Below, piece by piece: positions 50,190-58,383 of a stretch of DNA of 64,000 nt. Both the position numbers and the translations under genes were made by a program. The DNA is from Amycolatopsis benzoatilytica AK 16/65 (GTDB lineage Bacteria; Actinomycetota; Actinomycetes; Mycobacteriales; Pseudonocardiaceae), in assembly GCF_000383915.1 (NCBI RefSeq), contig NZ_KB912942.1, forward strand, positions 814,506 through 878,505, read 5' to 3'. The notes under the pieces are model-generated. The model was not told the DNA's origin. It saw only the letters and a program-made list of their open reading frames with translations, and did not search any database. Position 1 is the first letter of the stretch; each line of letters begins with the position of its first letter.

Positions 50190-52292
50190 GTGACCGATTC
50201 CGCTCTCGAAGACGTTCCGTTCCTCCGCCAGCAGTCCCGCACCCAGCGGTTCACGCTCGGCTCGCCCAAGGCGTTCCGGGTCTCCCCGGACGGCGCGCGG
50301 GTGCTGTTCCTGCGCAGCGCCACCGGCGCCGATCCGCGGCACAGCCTGTGGTCGTTCGACCTCGCGACCGGCGAGGAAACGAAGCTGGTGGACGCCGCCG
50401 AACTGGTCTCCGGCGAAGAGGACCTGCCGCCCGAGGAGCGGGCGCGGCGCGAGCGGGCCCGCGAGACCGGCGGCGGCGTGGTGGCGTTCGGGGTGGACGA
50501 TGCGTTCACCGTCGTCACGTTCACCTTGTCGGGCAAGCTGTACACGCTCGACCTCGCCAGCGGCGAGACGCGAGTGCTGGTCGACGGCTCGGTGATCGAC
50601 CCGCGTCCCAACCCGGCTGGCACGCACGTCGCGTACGTGCGCGAGCGACGGCTGCGCGTGGTCGAGCTGGCGTCGGGCGACGACCGGGTGCTGGCCGGCG
50701 AAGACGGCGAAGACGTCACGTGGGGGCTCGCGGAGTTCATCGCGGGCGAGGAAATGGACCGCACGCGCGGGTACTGGTGGGCGCCGGACGGGCGCAGCCT
50801 GATCGTGGAGCGCGTGGACAACGGGCCGGTGCCGCGCTGGACGATCGGCGACCCGGCGAACCCGCAGCAGCCGGCGAATGTCGTGGCGTACCCGTCGGCC
50901 GGCTCGCCGAACGCCGAGGTCTCGCTGGCCGTGTTCGGCCTCGACGGCAGCCGCGTCGACGTGGCGAGGGGCGACTGGGAGTACCTGGCCACCGTGCACT
51001 GGTCGGCGGGCGGGCAGCCGCTGCTGGCCGTCCAGCCGCGGGACCAGAAGCAGCTGGCGGTGCTGGAGCTGGACCCGGCAGACGGTTCGCTGAACGAGCT
51101 GCACGTCGAGACCGACGAGCACTGGGTGGAGCTGGTTCACGGCCTCCCGGCGTGGACCGCGGACGGCAGGCTGGTGGTGGAGAGCGCTGCGGACGGCGAT
51201 CACCGGCTTCTCGTCGACGGGAAGCCCGTTACGCCGCAGGGGATGCAGCTGCGCGCAGTGGTGCACGTCGGCGAGGAAGTCCTCTTCACCGCTTCGGAAG
51301 ACGACCCGACGCAGATCCACCTGTACCGCACGGAAGGCGGCGAAGTACGGAGGCTGTCTACTGCCGACGGCGTACACGTCGGTGCAGGCAGCGCGGCGCT
51401 GACGGTCCTTTCTTCGTGGAGCCTTGAGTACAGCGGTCCGAAGGTGACCGTGCTGCGAGACGGGGTCGAGGCAGGCTCGATCAGCACGGCGACGGTGGAC
51501 CCGGAGATCGTGCCTAACCTGACCTTGCTCACGCTCGGCGAGCGTCAGCTGCGCGCGGCGTTGGTGCTGCCGCGCGGCTACGAAGCCAGTGAAGGCAGAC
51601 TGCCGGTGCTAATGGACCCGTACGGCGGCCCGCACGCACAGCGTGTCCTGCAGAGCCGCAACGCGTTCCTCGTGCCGCAGTGGCTTGCAGATCAGGGCTT
51701 CGCAGTGCTGATTGTCGATGGTCGCGGTTCGCCGGGCCGGGGGCCGGCCTGGGAGAAGGAGATCGCCGGGAAGCTCGCTGACGTCACGCTCGCAGACCAG
51801 GTCGACGCGCTGCACGCGGCCGCCGCGCGCTATCCCGAGCTGGACCTGGACCGCGTCGCGATCCGCGGTTGGTCGTACGGCGGCTACCTGTCCGCGCTCG
51901 CCGTGCTTCGTCGTCCGGACGTCTTCCACGCTGGTGTCGCGGGCGCGCCCGTCACCGACTGGTCGCTGTACGACACGCACTACACCGAGCGCTACCTCGG
52001 CAAACCGCAGGACGAGCCGGCGAGCTACGAGCACAACTCGCTCATCGCGGACGCTGGCGAGCTTTCGCGCGCACTGTTGATCGTGCACGGTTTGGCCGAC
52101 GACAACGTCTTCCCGGCGCACGCGCTTCGGCTCTCGTCGGCGCTGCTGGCGAAGGGCCGCCCGCACGGGTTCCTGCCGCTCGCCGGTGCGACGCACATGA
52201 CGCCGCAGGCCGAGGAGGTCGCGGAGAATCTCATGCGGCTTCAGGTCGACTGGATCCATCGCGAACTGGCCGAGGCCGGGAAGGAACGCTGA
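50190..52292 (+). CDS. S9 family peptidase (dipeptidyl-peptidase IV-like)
   Basis: A 700-residue protein with an N-terminal beta-propeller (about residues 30-450; WSPDG-like repeats such as RVSPDGARVLFLRSATGADP, and the ELSGEE/GLAEFIAGEEMDR helix that bears the dipeptidyl Glu pair) and a C-terminal alpha/beta hydrolase. The nucleophile is S562 in RGWSYGGYLSA; Asp is in GLADDNVFPAHA and His in AGATHMTPQ. It trims dipeptides or small peptides. No signal peptide is visible, so it is probably cytoplasmic. I start at GTG 50190 (GAAAGAG upstream), and the stop overlaps the next gene (TGATG). Confidence 0.9.
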   Translation: MTDSALEDVPFLRQQSRTQRFTLGSPKAFRVSPDGARVLFLRSATGADPRHSLWSFDLATGEETKLVDAAELVSGEEDLPPEERARRERARETGGGVVAFGVDDAFTVVTFTLSGKLYTLDLASGETRVLVDGSVIDPRPNPAGTHVAYVRERRLRVVELASGDDRVLAGEDGEDVTWGLAEFIAGEEMDRTRGYWWAPDGRSLIVERVDNGPVPRWTIGDPANPQQPANVVAYPSAGSPNAEVSLAVFGLDGSRVDVARGDWEYLATVHWSAGGQPLLAVQPRDQKQLAVLELDPADGSLNELHVETDEHWVELVHGLPAWTADGRLVVESAADGDHRLLVDGKPVTPQGMQLRAVVHVGEEVLFTASEDDPTQIHLYRTEGGEVRRLSTADGVHVGAGSAALTVLSSWSLEYSGPKVTVLRDGVEAGSISTATVDPEIVPNLTLLTLGERQLRAALVLPRGYEASEGRLPVLMDPYGGPHAQRVLQSRNAFLVPQWLADQGFAVLIVDGRGSPGRGPAWEKEIAGKLADVTLADQVDALHAAAARYPELDLDRVAIRGWSYGGYLSALAVLRRPDVFHAGVAGAPVTDWSLYDTHYTERYLGKPQDEPASYEHNSLIADAGELSRALLIVHGLADDNVFPAHALRLSSALLAKGRPHGFLPLAGATHMTPQAEEVAENLMRLQVDWIHRELAEAGKER

Positions 52293-53245
52293 TGTCCCGC
52301 TGGGGTTTGACGATCCCGCTCACCGGGGTCCCGCTGGTCGAGCACCGGGCGCTGATCGAGGAGCTGCCGGATCTCGGGTACACCGACGCCTGGAGCGCCG
52401 AGACCGCGGGGACAGACGCGTTCACGCCGCTGGCTCTCGCGTCGCAGTGGGCGCCGCAGCTGCGGCTGGGCACCGCGATCGTGCCGGTGTACACGCGCGG
52501 GCCGGGACTGCTGGCGATGAGCGCGTCGACCCTGGCGGAGCTGGCTCCCGGCCGGTTCGTGCTCGGCATCGGGGCGTCGTCGCCGGTGATCGTGGAGGGC
52601 TGGAACTCGGCGGAGTTCGCCAAGCCGTATCAGCGCACCCGCGACACGCTGCGGTTCCTGCGTTCGGCGTTGGCGGGGGAGAAGGTGACCGCGGACTACG
52701 AGACGTTCTCGGTCGGCAAGTTCCGGTTGGAACGGGCGGCCGACCCCGCGCCGTCGATCATGCTGGCCGCGCTGCGGCCGGGGATGCTCCGGCTGGCGGC
52801 CGAGGAGGCGGACGGGGCGATCACGAACTGGCTGGCCGCCGCCGACGTGCCGAAGGTGCGCGAGGTCGTCGGCCCGGACGTCGAGCTGGCGGCGCGGATT
52901 TTCGTCTGTCCGACCGAGGACGCCGCGGCGGCGCGCGGGCTCGGCCGGATGCTGATCTCGTCGTACCTCACCGTGCCCGCCTACGCCGCGTTCCACGATT
53001 GGCTCGGCCGCGGCGACCAGCTGCGTCCGATGCACGAGGCATGGGCGGCCGGCGAACGGAAGAAGGCGAACGAGGCGATCCCGGACGAGGTGGTCGATTC
53101 GCTGGTGATCCACGGCAGCGTCGAGTCGTGCCGGGAACAGGTTCAGTCGTATGTGGACAACGGGCTGACCACCCCGGTGCTGGCGGTGCTGCCGACCGGC
53201 GGCGACGTTTTCGAGCAGGTGCGCGGCCTGGCCCCGGCACGCTGA
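52292..53245 (+). CDS. F420-dependent LLM class oxidoreductase
   Basis: A 317-residue luciferase-like protein. The order MSRWGLTIPLTGVPLVEHRA, TDAWSAETAGTDAFTPLALA, LRLGTAIVPVYTRGPGLLAM and FVLGIGASSPVIVEGWNSAE is typical of F420-dependent oxidoreductases; then MLAALRPGMLRLAAEEADG. It is coupled to the peptidase gene by a TGATG overlap. Its very end is part of the 62-base tandem repeat array. Substrate unknown. Confidence 0.85.
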   Translation: MSRWGLTIPLTGVPLVEHRALIEELPDLGYTDAWSAETAGTDAFTPLALASQWAPQLRLGTAIVPVYTRGPGLLAMSASTLAELAPGRFVLGIGASSPVIVEGWNSAEFAKPYQRTRDTLRFLRSALAGEKVTADYETFSVGKFRLERAADPAPSIMLAALRPGMLRLAAEEADGAITNWLAAADVPKVREVVGPDVELAARIFVCPTEDAAAARGLGRMLISSYLTVPAYAAFHDWLGRGDQLRPMHEAWAAGERKKANEAIPDEVVDSLVIHGSVESCREQVQSYVDNGLTTPVLAVLPTGGDVFEQVRGLAPAR

Positions 53246-53520
53246 GCCGCGATCCTCGCGGGATCGCGCACTGCCTCCGGCCCGCTCTGCCCCCCCGCCC
53301 GCTCCGCCCGAAACCACTCCCGCGAGTTCGCGCTCCGCCTCCGCCCCACTCTGCCCCGGCACGCTCGATCCGGAACCACTCCCGCGAGTTCGTGCTCTGC
53401 CTCCGCCCCACTCTGCCCCGGCACGCTCGATCCGGAACCACTCCCGCGAGTTCGTGCTCTGCCTCCGCCCCACTCTGCCCCGGCACGCTCGGTCCGGAAC
53501 CACCCCGCGAGATCGCGCCG
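53229..53520. repeat. 62-base tandem repeat array
   Basis: Units of 62 bases (AACCACTCCCGCGAGTTCG and neighbours) start at 53312, 53374, 53436 and 53498, exactly 62 apart. The middle copies are almost identical, the first is more diverged and the last is truncated and altered. A still weaker copy runs into the end of the LLM oxidoreductase gene, whose final codons (GCCCCGGCACGCTGA) match the repeat's GCCCCGGCACGCT segment. It precedes a large hairpin and the siderophore operon. Confidence 0.9.
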
Positions 53521-53598
53521 ATTTCTGGACTGAGCGATCCGCTCGGCCCCCAGGCCGAGCGGATCGGGAAGGAAGAAATCGGCTAACGGCGATCTCGC
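53507..53598. terminator. Large nested hairpin before the siderophore operon
   Basis: Three stacked stems are visible: GCGAGATCGC (53507-53516) with GCGATCTCGC (53589-53598), GCCGATTTCT (53517-53526) with AGAAATCGGC (53574-53583), and CGATCCGCTCGGCC (53535-53548) with GGCCGAGCGGATCG (53553-53566). Thirty-four pairs in all, with small internal loops. It could terminate the upstream genes or act as an RNA or DNA cruciform element. No U-run. Confidence 0.75.
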
Positions 53599-53745
53599 AC
53601 GCCGCGGCGAGCCGCGGCAATCAAACACAGCAATCAAACACGGCTGGCCGACGCGTGGGACCGGCTGTGCCCAGCATGCTGGGGGCGCGGGTACCCACCC
53701 GGTCGTGGACTGTCGGTGGGTATCCGTATCGTTGCGGAGGGTAAG

Positions 53746-53764
53746 GTAGGCAAGGGTACCCTAA
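53746..53764 (+). promoter_or_regulatory. Iron-box-like DtxR/IdeR site before the siderophore operon
   Basis: The 19-mer GTAGGCAAGGGTACCCTAA matches the DtxR/IdeR consensus TTAGGTTAGGCTAACCTAA at 14 of 19 positions. It lies 13 bases before the ATG at 53778, just upstream of the ribosome site AAAGG. Overlap with transcription start and ribosome-binding region fits iron-dependent repression. A weak -10 (TATCGT, 53727-53732) is upstream. Binding is inference from the match and the context. Confidence 0.55.
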
Positions 53765-53777
53765 GAAAGGCGGTTCC

Positions 53778-55304
53778 ATGGCGGATGCGCCCTCGGCCTC
53801 GGCAGGCGCGCCGGGCCCCCAGCTCTCCTCGGCGGAGTGGCTGGCCGGCGGACCCGGCGGCGCGGACCGGCTGGCCCGGCTGCTTCCGGCGGCCCTGCGC
53901 GGAATGGCGGCCGGCACGGCGGAGCGCGGCGGCCCGGTCCCGGCCGGTGGTCCGGTCGCGGTGGCGGCTTCGCTCGCTCGCGCGGCGGACGCCGGTTCGC
54001 CGGACGGATCCGTCGCCGCCGGCGGCCTCCCGAAGCACGGTGTCGGAGCGGAACAAGCGCTGGAAGAACTCGCGACTCTCCTGGCGGCCGGGTCGGCCGA
54101 TCCGGCGGATCCGGCGTGCGCGGCGCACTTGCACTGTCCGCCGCTGGCGGTCGCGGTCGCGGCTGACGCGGTGGCGTCCGCGCTGAACCCGTCGATGGAT
54201 TCCTGGGACCAGGCGCCGGTGGCGAGCGAGATCGAACGGCAGTTCACCTCCGGCATCGCCGGGCTCTGCTACCCGGACGCCGCGCGTCCGGACGCGGTCG
54301 TCACGTCCGGCGGCACCGAGGGCAACCTGCTCGGCCTGCTCCTGGCTCGGGAATCGGGGGTCACCCGGCCGGTCTGCGGCGCGAATTCGCACCACAGCGT
54401 CGCCAGGGCCGCCTGGCTGCTGGGCCTCCCCGCGCCGGTCGTGGTGCCGTGCGCGGACGACCGGATGGTCCCGTCGGCGCTCGCCGAGGCTCTCGCGCCG
54501 CTCGGTGCGCAGGCGGTCGTCGTGGCGACCGCGGGCACCACGAACACCGGCCGGATCGATCCGTTGCCGGAGATCGCGGAGATCTGCCGTCGCACGGGTG
54601 CCCGTCTGCACGTCGATGCCGCATATGGCGGCATGGCGCTGTGCAGCGAAACGCTCCGCCGTCGCGTGGCCGGGCTGGAACTGGCCGATTCGGTGGCCCT
54701 TGACCTGCACAAATTCGGCTGGCAGCCGGTCGCGGCCGGGGTGTTCGCCGCTCGCGCGGAAGCGGATCTGCAAGCGCTCACCGTCCGCGCCGAGTATCTG
54801 AACGCCGATGACGACACTGAGGCCGGTCTGCCGGATCTGCTCGGCCGATCGCTGCGTACGTCGCGCCGGCCGGATGCGTTCCGGATGGCCGTCACCGTGC
54901 GCGCGCTCGGCACGTCCGGGCTTGGTGCGCTGGTGGAACGCTGCTGCGCCAACGCCTCCGCTGTGCACGAGATGGTCAGCGCCCATCCCGCGCTGCGTTC
55001 ATGGGGCGTGCCGGAGCTGTCCACAGTGGTCTTCCGGCCGCTGGCGGCGGACGAGCTGGCCGGGCTGGCTGGCGACGATCTCGTCGCGCAGGTGCGCCGG
55101 AGGTTGCTGGAGGACGGCACCGCGGTGGTCGGCCGCGGCGCGTTGCCGACCGGTCCGGACGGTGCGGCCCAGCTGTGGCTCAAGCTCACTTTGCTGCATC
55201 CGCACACGTCGCCGGCCGACTACCGGGCGGTGCTGGACGCGGTCGCGGCGAGCGCGGCGGACCTTCGGGCGAACGTCGCGCGGGAAAGCCCGGTCGCCTC
55301 GTGA
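53778..55304 (+). CDS. desA: PLP-dependent amino-acid decarboxylase, DesA-like (diamine-forming)
   Basis: A 508-residue group II PLP decarboxylase. An Ala/Gly-rich leader of ~100 residues is followed by HCPPLAVAVAADAVASALNP then SMDSWDQAPVASEIE. The cofactor region reads VTSGGTEGNLLGLLLARE and HVDAAYGGMALCSETL, with the Schiff-base Lys in SVALDLHKFGWQP. The family covers lysine and diaminobutyrate decarboxylases of siderophore clusters; here, upstream of a hydroxylase and an IucA/IucC synthetase, it most likely makes cadaverine or another diamine. Its stop overlaps the next start as GTGA. Iron-box site upstream. Confidence 0.9.
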   Translation: MADAPSASAGAPGPQLSSAEWLAGGPGGADRLARLLPAALRGMAAGTAERGGPVPAGGPVAVAASLARAADAGSPDGSVAAGGLPKHGVGAEQALEELATLLAAGSADPADPACAAHLHCPPLAVAVAADAVASALNPSMDSWDQAPVASEIERQFTSGIAGLCYPDAARPDAVVTSGGTEGNLLGLLLARESGVTRPVCGANSHHSVARAAWLLGLPAPVVVPCADDRMVPSALAEALAPLGAQAVVVATAGTTNTGRIDPLPEIAEICRRTGARLHVDAAYGGMALCSETLRRRVAGLELADSVALDLHKFGWQPVAAGVFAARAEADLQALTVRAEYLNADDDTEAGLPDLLGRSLRTSRRPDAFRMAVTVRALGTSGLGALVERCCANASAVHEMVSAHPALRSWGVPELSTVVFRPLAADELAGLAGDDLVAQVRRRLLEDGTAVVGRGALPTGPDGAAQLWLKLTLLHPHTSPADYRAVLDAVAASAADLRANVARESPVAS

Positions 55305-56593
55305 GGCGCTACCACCTCGCGGGCGTCGGGATCGGCCCGTTCAACCTGTCGCTGGCGGCGCTGGCGGACCCGCTCGACCACCTGGACGTCGTGCTGTTCG
55401 ACGCGCGGCCGGAGTTCCGCTGGCATCCGGGTCTGCTCCTGGACGGCGCGACGCTGCAGGTGCCGTTCCTGGCCGACCTGGTGACCCTGGTCGACCCCAC
55501 CAGCCGCCATTCGTTCCTGAACTACCTGCGCGAACGCGGCCGGCTGCTGCCGTTCTATTTCGCCGAGCGATTCCACCTGCCGCGCGCCGAATACGACGAC
55601 TACGGCCGCTGGGCGGCGGAACGGCTGCCGTCGTGCCGGTTCGGGCACGAGGTGACCGGGCTGCGCTGGATCGGCGGCGAAGAAGCGTTCGAGCTGACTG
55701 TCGCCGGGTCCGAGCCGGTGCTGGCCGAGTCGGTCGTGCTCGGCGTCGGTACCCAGCCGAGCGTGCCGGAACCGTTGCGACCCTTGGTGTCCGCGCCGGA
55801 CGTGCTCGCCCTGCACGCGGCGGACTACCTCGCGTTCCGGCCCGAGCTGCTCGCCGCGGACCGGGTGACGGTGGTCGGTTCCGGGCAATCGGGCGCCGAG
55901 GTGTTCCTCGACCTGCTGCGCTCGAGGTCCACTGTGGACGGATTGCGCTGGCTCGCGCGGACGCCGGCGTTCGCGCCGATGGAGTACTCGAAGCTCGGAC
56001 TGGAACACTTCACCCCGGACTACACCGCGTACTTCCACCGTCTTCCGGAACCGGTCCGCGACCAGTTGCTCCCGACGCAATGGCAGCTCTACCAAGGGAT
56101 CGACGCCGAAACGATGGCGGAGATCCACGACGAGCTGTACCGCAGGAGCATCGGCGGCGGCTGGCCGGGCGCGGTGCTGACCCCCGGCGTCGAGGTGGTG
56201 TCCGCGACCGGCGGGGACGAGATCGAGCTGGGCCTGCGGCACCTCCAGCAAGGAACGGCCGCGACCCATCGCACGTCCGCGGTGGTCGCCGCGACCGGCT
56301 ACGCGGACACGCCGACCGGTCCGTTGCTGCACGGGCTCGGCGACGCGGTGCACCGCGACGAGCGAGGGCGGCTCGTGATCGGCGCCGATTACCGCGTCGG
56401 GCTCGACGTGCCCGGCGCGTTGTTCGTGCAGAACGCGGAGCTGCACACACACGGCCCCGGCGCGCCGGACCTCGGCCTCGGCGCGTGGCGGGCCGCGGCG
56501 ATTCTCAACGAGGTGTGCGGAAAACCGGTCTACGACCTGCCCGAGCGCACCGCCTTCACCACGTTCGGCCTTGACCAGACGGAGGACCAGTGA
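55301..56593 (+). CDS. desB: Lysine/ornithine/diamine N-monooxygenase, DesB-like
   Basis: A 430-residue flavin monooxygenase of the N-hydroxylase family. FAD site YHLAGVGIGPFNLSLAALAD, then the PFLADLVTLVDPTSRHSFLN stretch, NADPH site VTVVGSGQSGAEVFLDLL, and the C-terminal VVAATGYADTPTGPLL are characteristic. It hydroxylates the amine of the diamine to set up a hydroxamate. GTG start overlaps DesA, and its stop overlaps the synthetase start, so the four genes are fully coupled. Confidence 0.93.
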   Translation: MRRYHLAGVGIGPFNLSLAALADPLDHLDVVLFDARPEFRWHPGLLLDGATLQVPFLADLVTLVDPTSRHSFLNYLRERGRLLPFYFAERFHLPRAEYDDYGRWAAERLPSCRFGHEVTGLRWIGGEEAFELTVAGSEPVLAESVVLGVGTQPSVPEPLRPLVSAPDVLALHAADYLAFRPELLAADRVTVVGSGQSGAEVFLDLLRSRSTVDGLRWLARTPAFAPMEYSKLGLEHFTPDYTAYFHRLPEPVRDQLLPTQWQLYQGIDAETMAEIHDELYRRSIGGGWPGAVLTPGVEVVSATGGDEIELGLRHLQQGTAATHRTSAVVAATGYADTPTGPLLHGLGDAVHRDERGRLVIGADYRVGLDVPGALFVQNAELHTHGPGAPDLGLGAWRAAAILNEVCGKPVYDLPERTAFTTFGLDQTEDQ

Positions 56594-58383
56594 CCCTGAC
56601 CGACGACGCCGCTTGGCGGGCCGCGGGCTCGCTCGTCACGCACAAGATGCTCGGCGAGCTGTCCTACGAGGCGATGCTGGTACCCCGGCCCGGCGAACCG
56701 ACGCAGGCCGGGCACCGCAGCTGGCAGCTCGACCTGCCCGGCGACGTCTCGTACCGCTTCGAAGCCCGCCGCGGCGCGTTCGAGTCATGGACGGTCCTGG
56801 CGGGCAGCGCGAGCCGGGTTCACCGCGAGGTCGAGACTCCGGCGGACGATCCGCGCACGCTGGTGGTCGATGCCCGCGAACGCCTTGGCCTGACCGGGCT
56901 CAGGCTGGCCGACGTCCTCGCCGAGCTGACCGCGACGGTCGCCAACGAAGCTACCCGGCTGCGCCGCGCCCCCAGCGCGGCCGCACTGTCCAAGATGGAC
57001 TACAACTTGGCCGACGGGCACCTCACCGGGCACCCGCGGCTGGTGCTGAACAAGGGCCGCGTCGGCTTCTCCGCCCGTGACCGGGCCCGCTACGCGCCGG
57101 AGTCCGGCGCGGACATCCGGCTCCGCTGGTACGCCGTGCACCGGGACCTCGCGCAGTTCCGCAGCGTGGCCGGCCTGGACGCGGAATCCTTGCTGCGCGA
57201 GGAGCTGGACGCCGAAACCCGGGCCGAATTCGCCGCGCGTACCGCGAAACTGGGCGATCCGGCCGAATACCTCTGGGTGCCGGTCCACCCGTGGCAGGCC
57301 GACGAGATCATCGGCACGCTCTACGCCGCCGAGCTGGCCGTCGGCCGGATGGCGGATCTGGGCGAGAGCAGCGACGTGTACCGTCCGCACCAGACGGTCC
57401 GGACGCTGGCCAACCGCTCGGCGCCGAGCCGGCGGGACGTGAAAACCGCGGTGTCCGTGCGCAACACCCTCGTCTACCGCGGTCTGAACTCCGCCGCGAC
57501 GCTCGCCGGGCCGTCGGTCACCGAATGGCTGCGCCGGATCGACGCCGCGGACCCGCTGCTGTCCGAGAAGTACCGCTTCGAGCTGCTCGGCGAGGTGGCG
57601 AGCGTGTCCGTCCGGCATCCGCTGTTCGGCTCGCTCGAGGAGCTGCCGTACCGGTTCCACGAGACCCTCGGCGCGTTGTGGCGCGAGCCGCTGGCCGCTC
57701 GCCTCGACGAAGGCGAACAGGCGATTTCCTTCGCTGCCCTGCCCTACCGCGACATCGCCGGTGAAACCGTGCTGACCAGGCTCATCACCCAGTCCGGCGA
57801 AGGAACGGAGGCGTGGCTGGCGCGGCTGTTCGACCTGCTGCTCACGCCGCTGCTGCAATGGCTGCTCCGGTACGGCGTCGGCTTCTGCCCGCACGGGCAG
57901 AACCTGGTCCTCGTGGTCGACCCGGCTGGCCGGCCGCTGCGCGTCGCGATCAAGGACTTCGCCCAGGGTGTCGACCTGATGGACGAAGACCTGCCCTGTT
58001 ACGCGGATCTCCCGCCGGAAGCCGACGCGGACATGCTGCGCTGGCCCGCGCACCTGCTCGCGCAGTCGCTGTTCAGCTCGGTCTTCTCCGGGCAGCTGCG
58101 GTTCTGGGCGGAGATCCTGCTGGACGACCTGGGCTTCGCGCGCAGCGAGTTCTGGGCGCTGGTGCGCGAGGTCGTCGGCCGCTACCGCGACGAAAACCCG
58201 GACGTGGCCGGGCGGTTCGACGCCTGCCGGCTGTTCGCGCCGGACGTCGAGCGCGTCACGCTCAACCGCGAACACTTCGCCGGGCAAGGCTTCGACAAGG
58301 TCGAACGGGACGACGAGTTCGACGTCCGCTGGGGCCGGGTGCCGAATCCTTTGCACCGCCCCGATCCGGACGGCGTGTGGTGA
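56590..58383 (+). CDS. desD: IucA/IucC family NRPS-independent siderophore synthetase, DesD-like
   Basis: A 597-residue ATP-dependent amide synthetase. The N-terminal part shows AWRAAGSLVTHKMLGELSYE. The core has HPWQADEII and LTGHPRLVLNKGRVGFS, the nucleotide region TLANRSAPSRRDVKTAVSVR and RNTLVYRGLNSAATL, and the fingers domain VGFCPHGQNLVLVVD then AIKDFAQGVDL. Length is that of DesD. It would condense succinyl- or acyl-hydroxydiamine units. The usual acyltransferase desC is absent, so the acyl donor here is uncertain. Confidence 0.93.
   Translation: MTLTDDAAWRAAGSLVTHKMLGELSYEAMLVPRPGEPTQAGHRSWQLDLPGDVSYRFEARRGAFESWTVLAGSASRVHREVETPADDPRTLVVDARERLGLTGLRLADVLAELTATVANEATRLRRAPSAAALSKMDYNLADGHLTGHPRLVLNKGRVGFSARDRARYAPESGADIRLRWYAVHRDLAQFRSVAGLDAESLLREELDAETRAEFAARTAKLGDPAEYLWVPVHPWQADEIIGTLYAAELAVGRMADLGESSDVYRPHQTVRTLANRSAPSRRDVKTAVSVRNTLVYRGLNSAATLAGPSVTEWLRRIDAADPLLSEKYRFELLGEVASVSVRHPLFGSLEELPYRFHETLGALWREPLAARLDEGEQAISFAALPYRDIAGETVLTRLITQSGEGTEAWLARLFDLLLTPLLQWLLRYGVGFCPHGQNLVLVVDPAGRPLRVAIKDFAQGVDLMDEDLPCYADLPPEADADMLRWPAHLLAQSLFSSVFSGQLRFWAEILLDDLGFARSEFWALVREVVGRYRDENPDVAGRFDACRLFAPDVERVTLNREHFAGQGFDKVERDDEFDVRWGRVPNPLHRPDPDGVW

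Noticed and set aside
53229..53520. CRISPR array
   Set aside because: Units are directly adjacent 62-base tandem copies without spacers.
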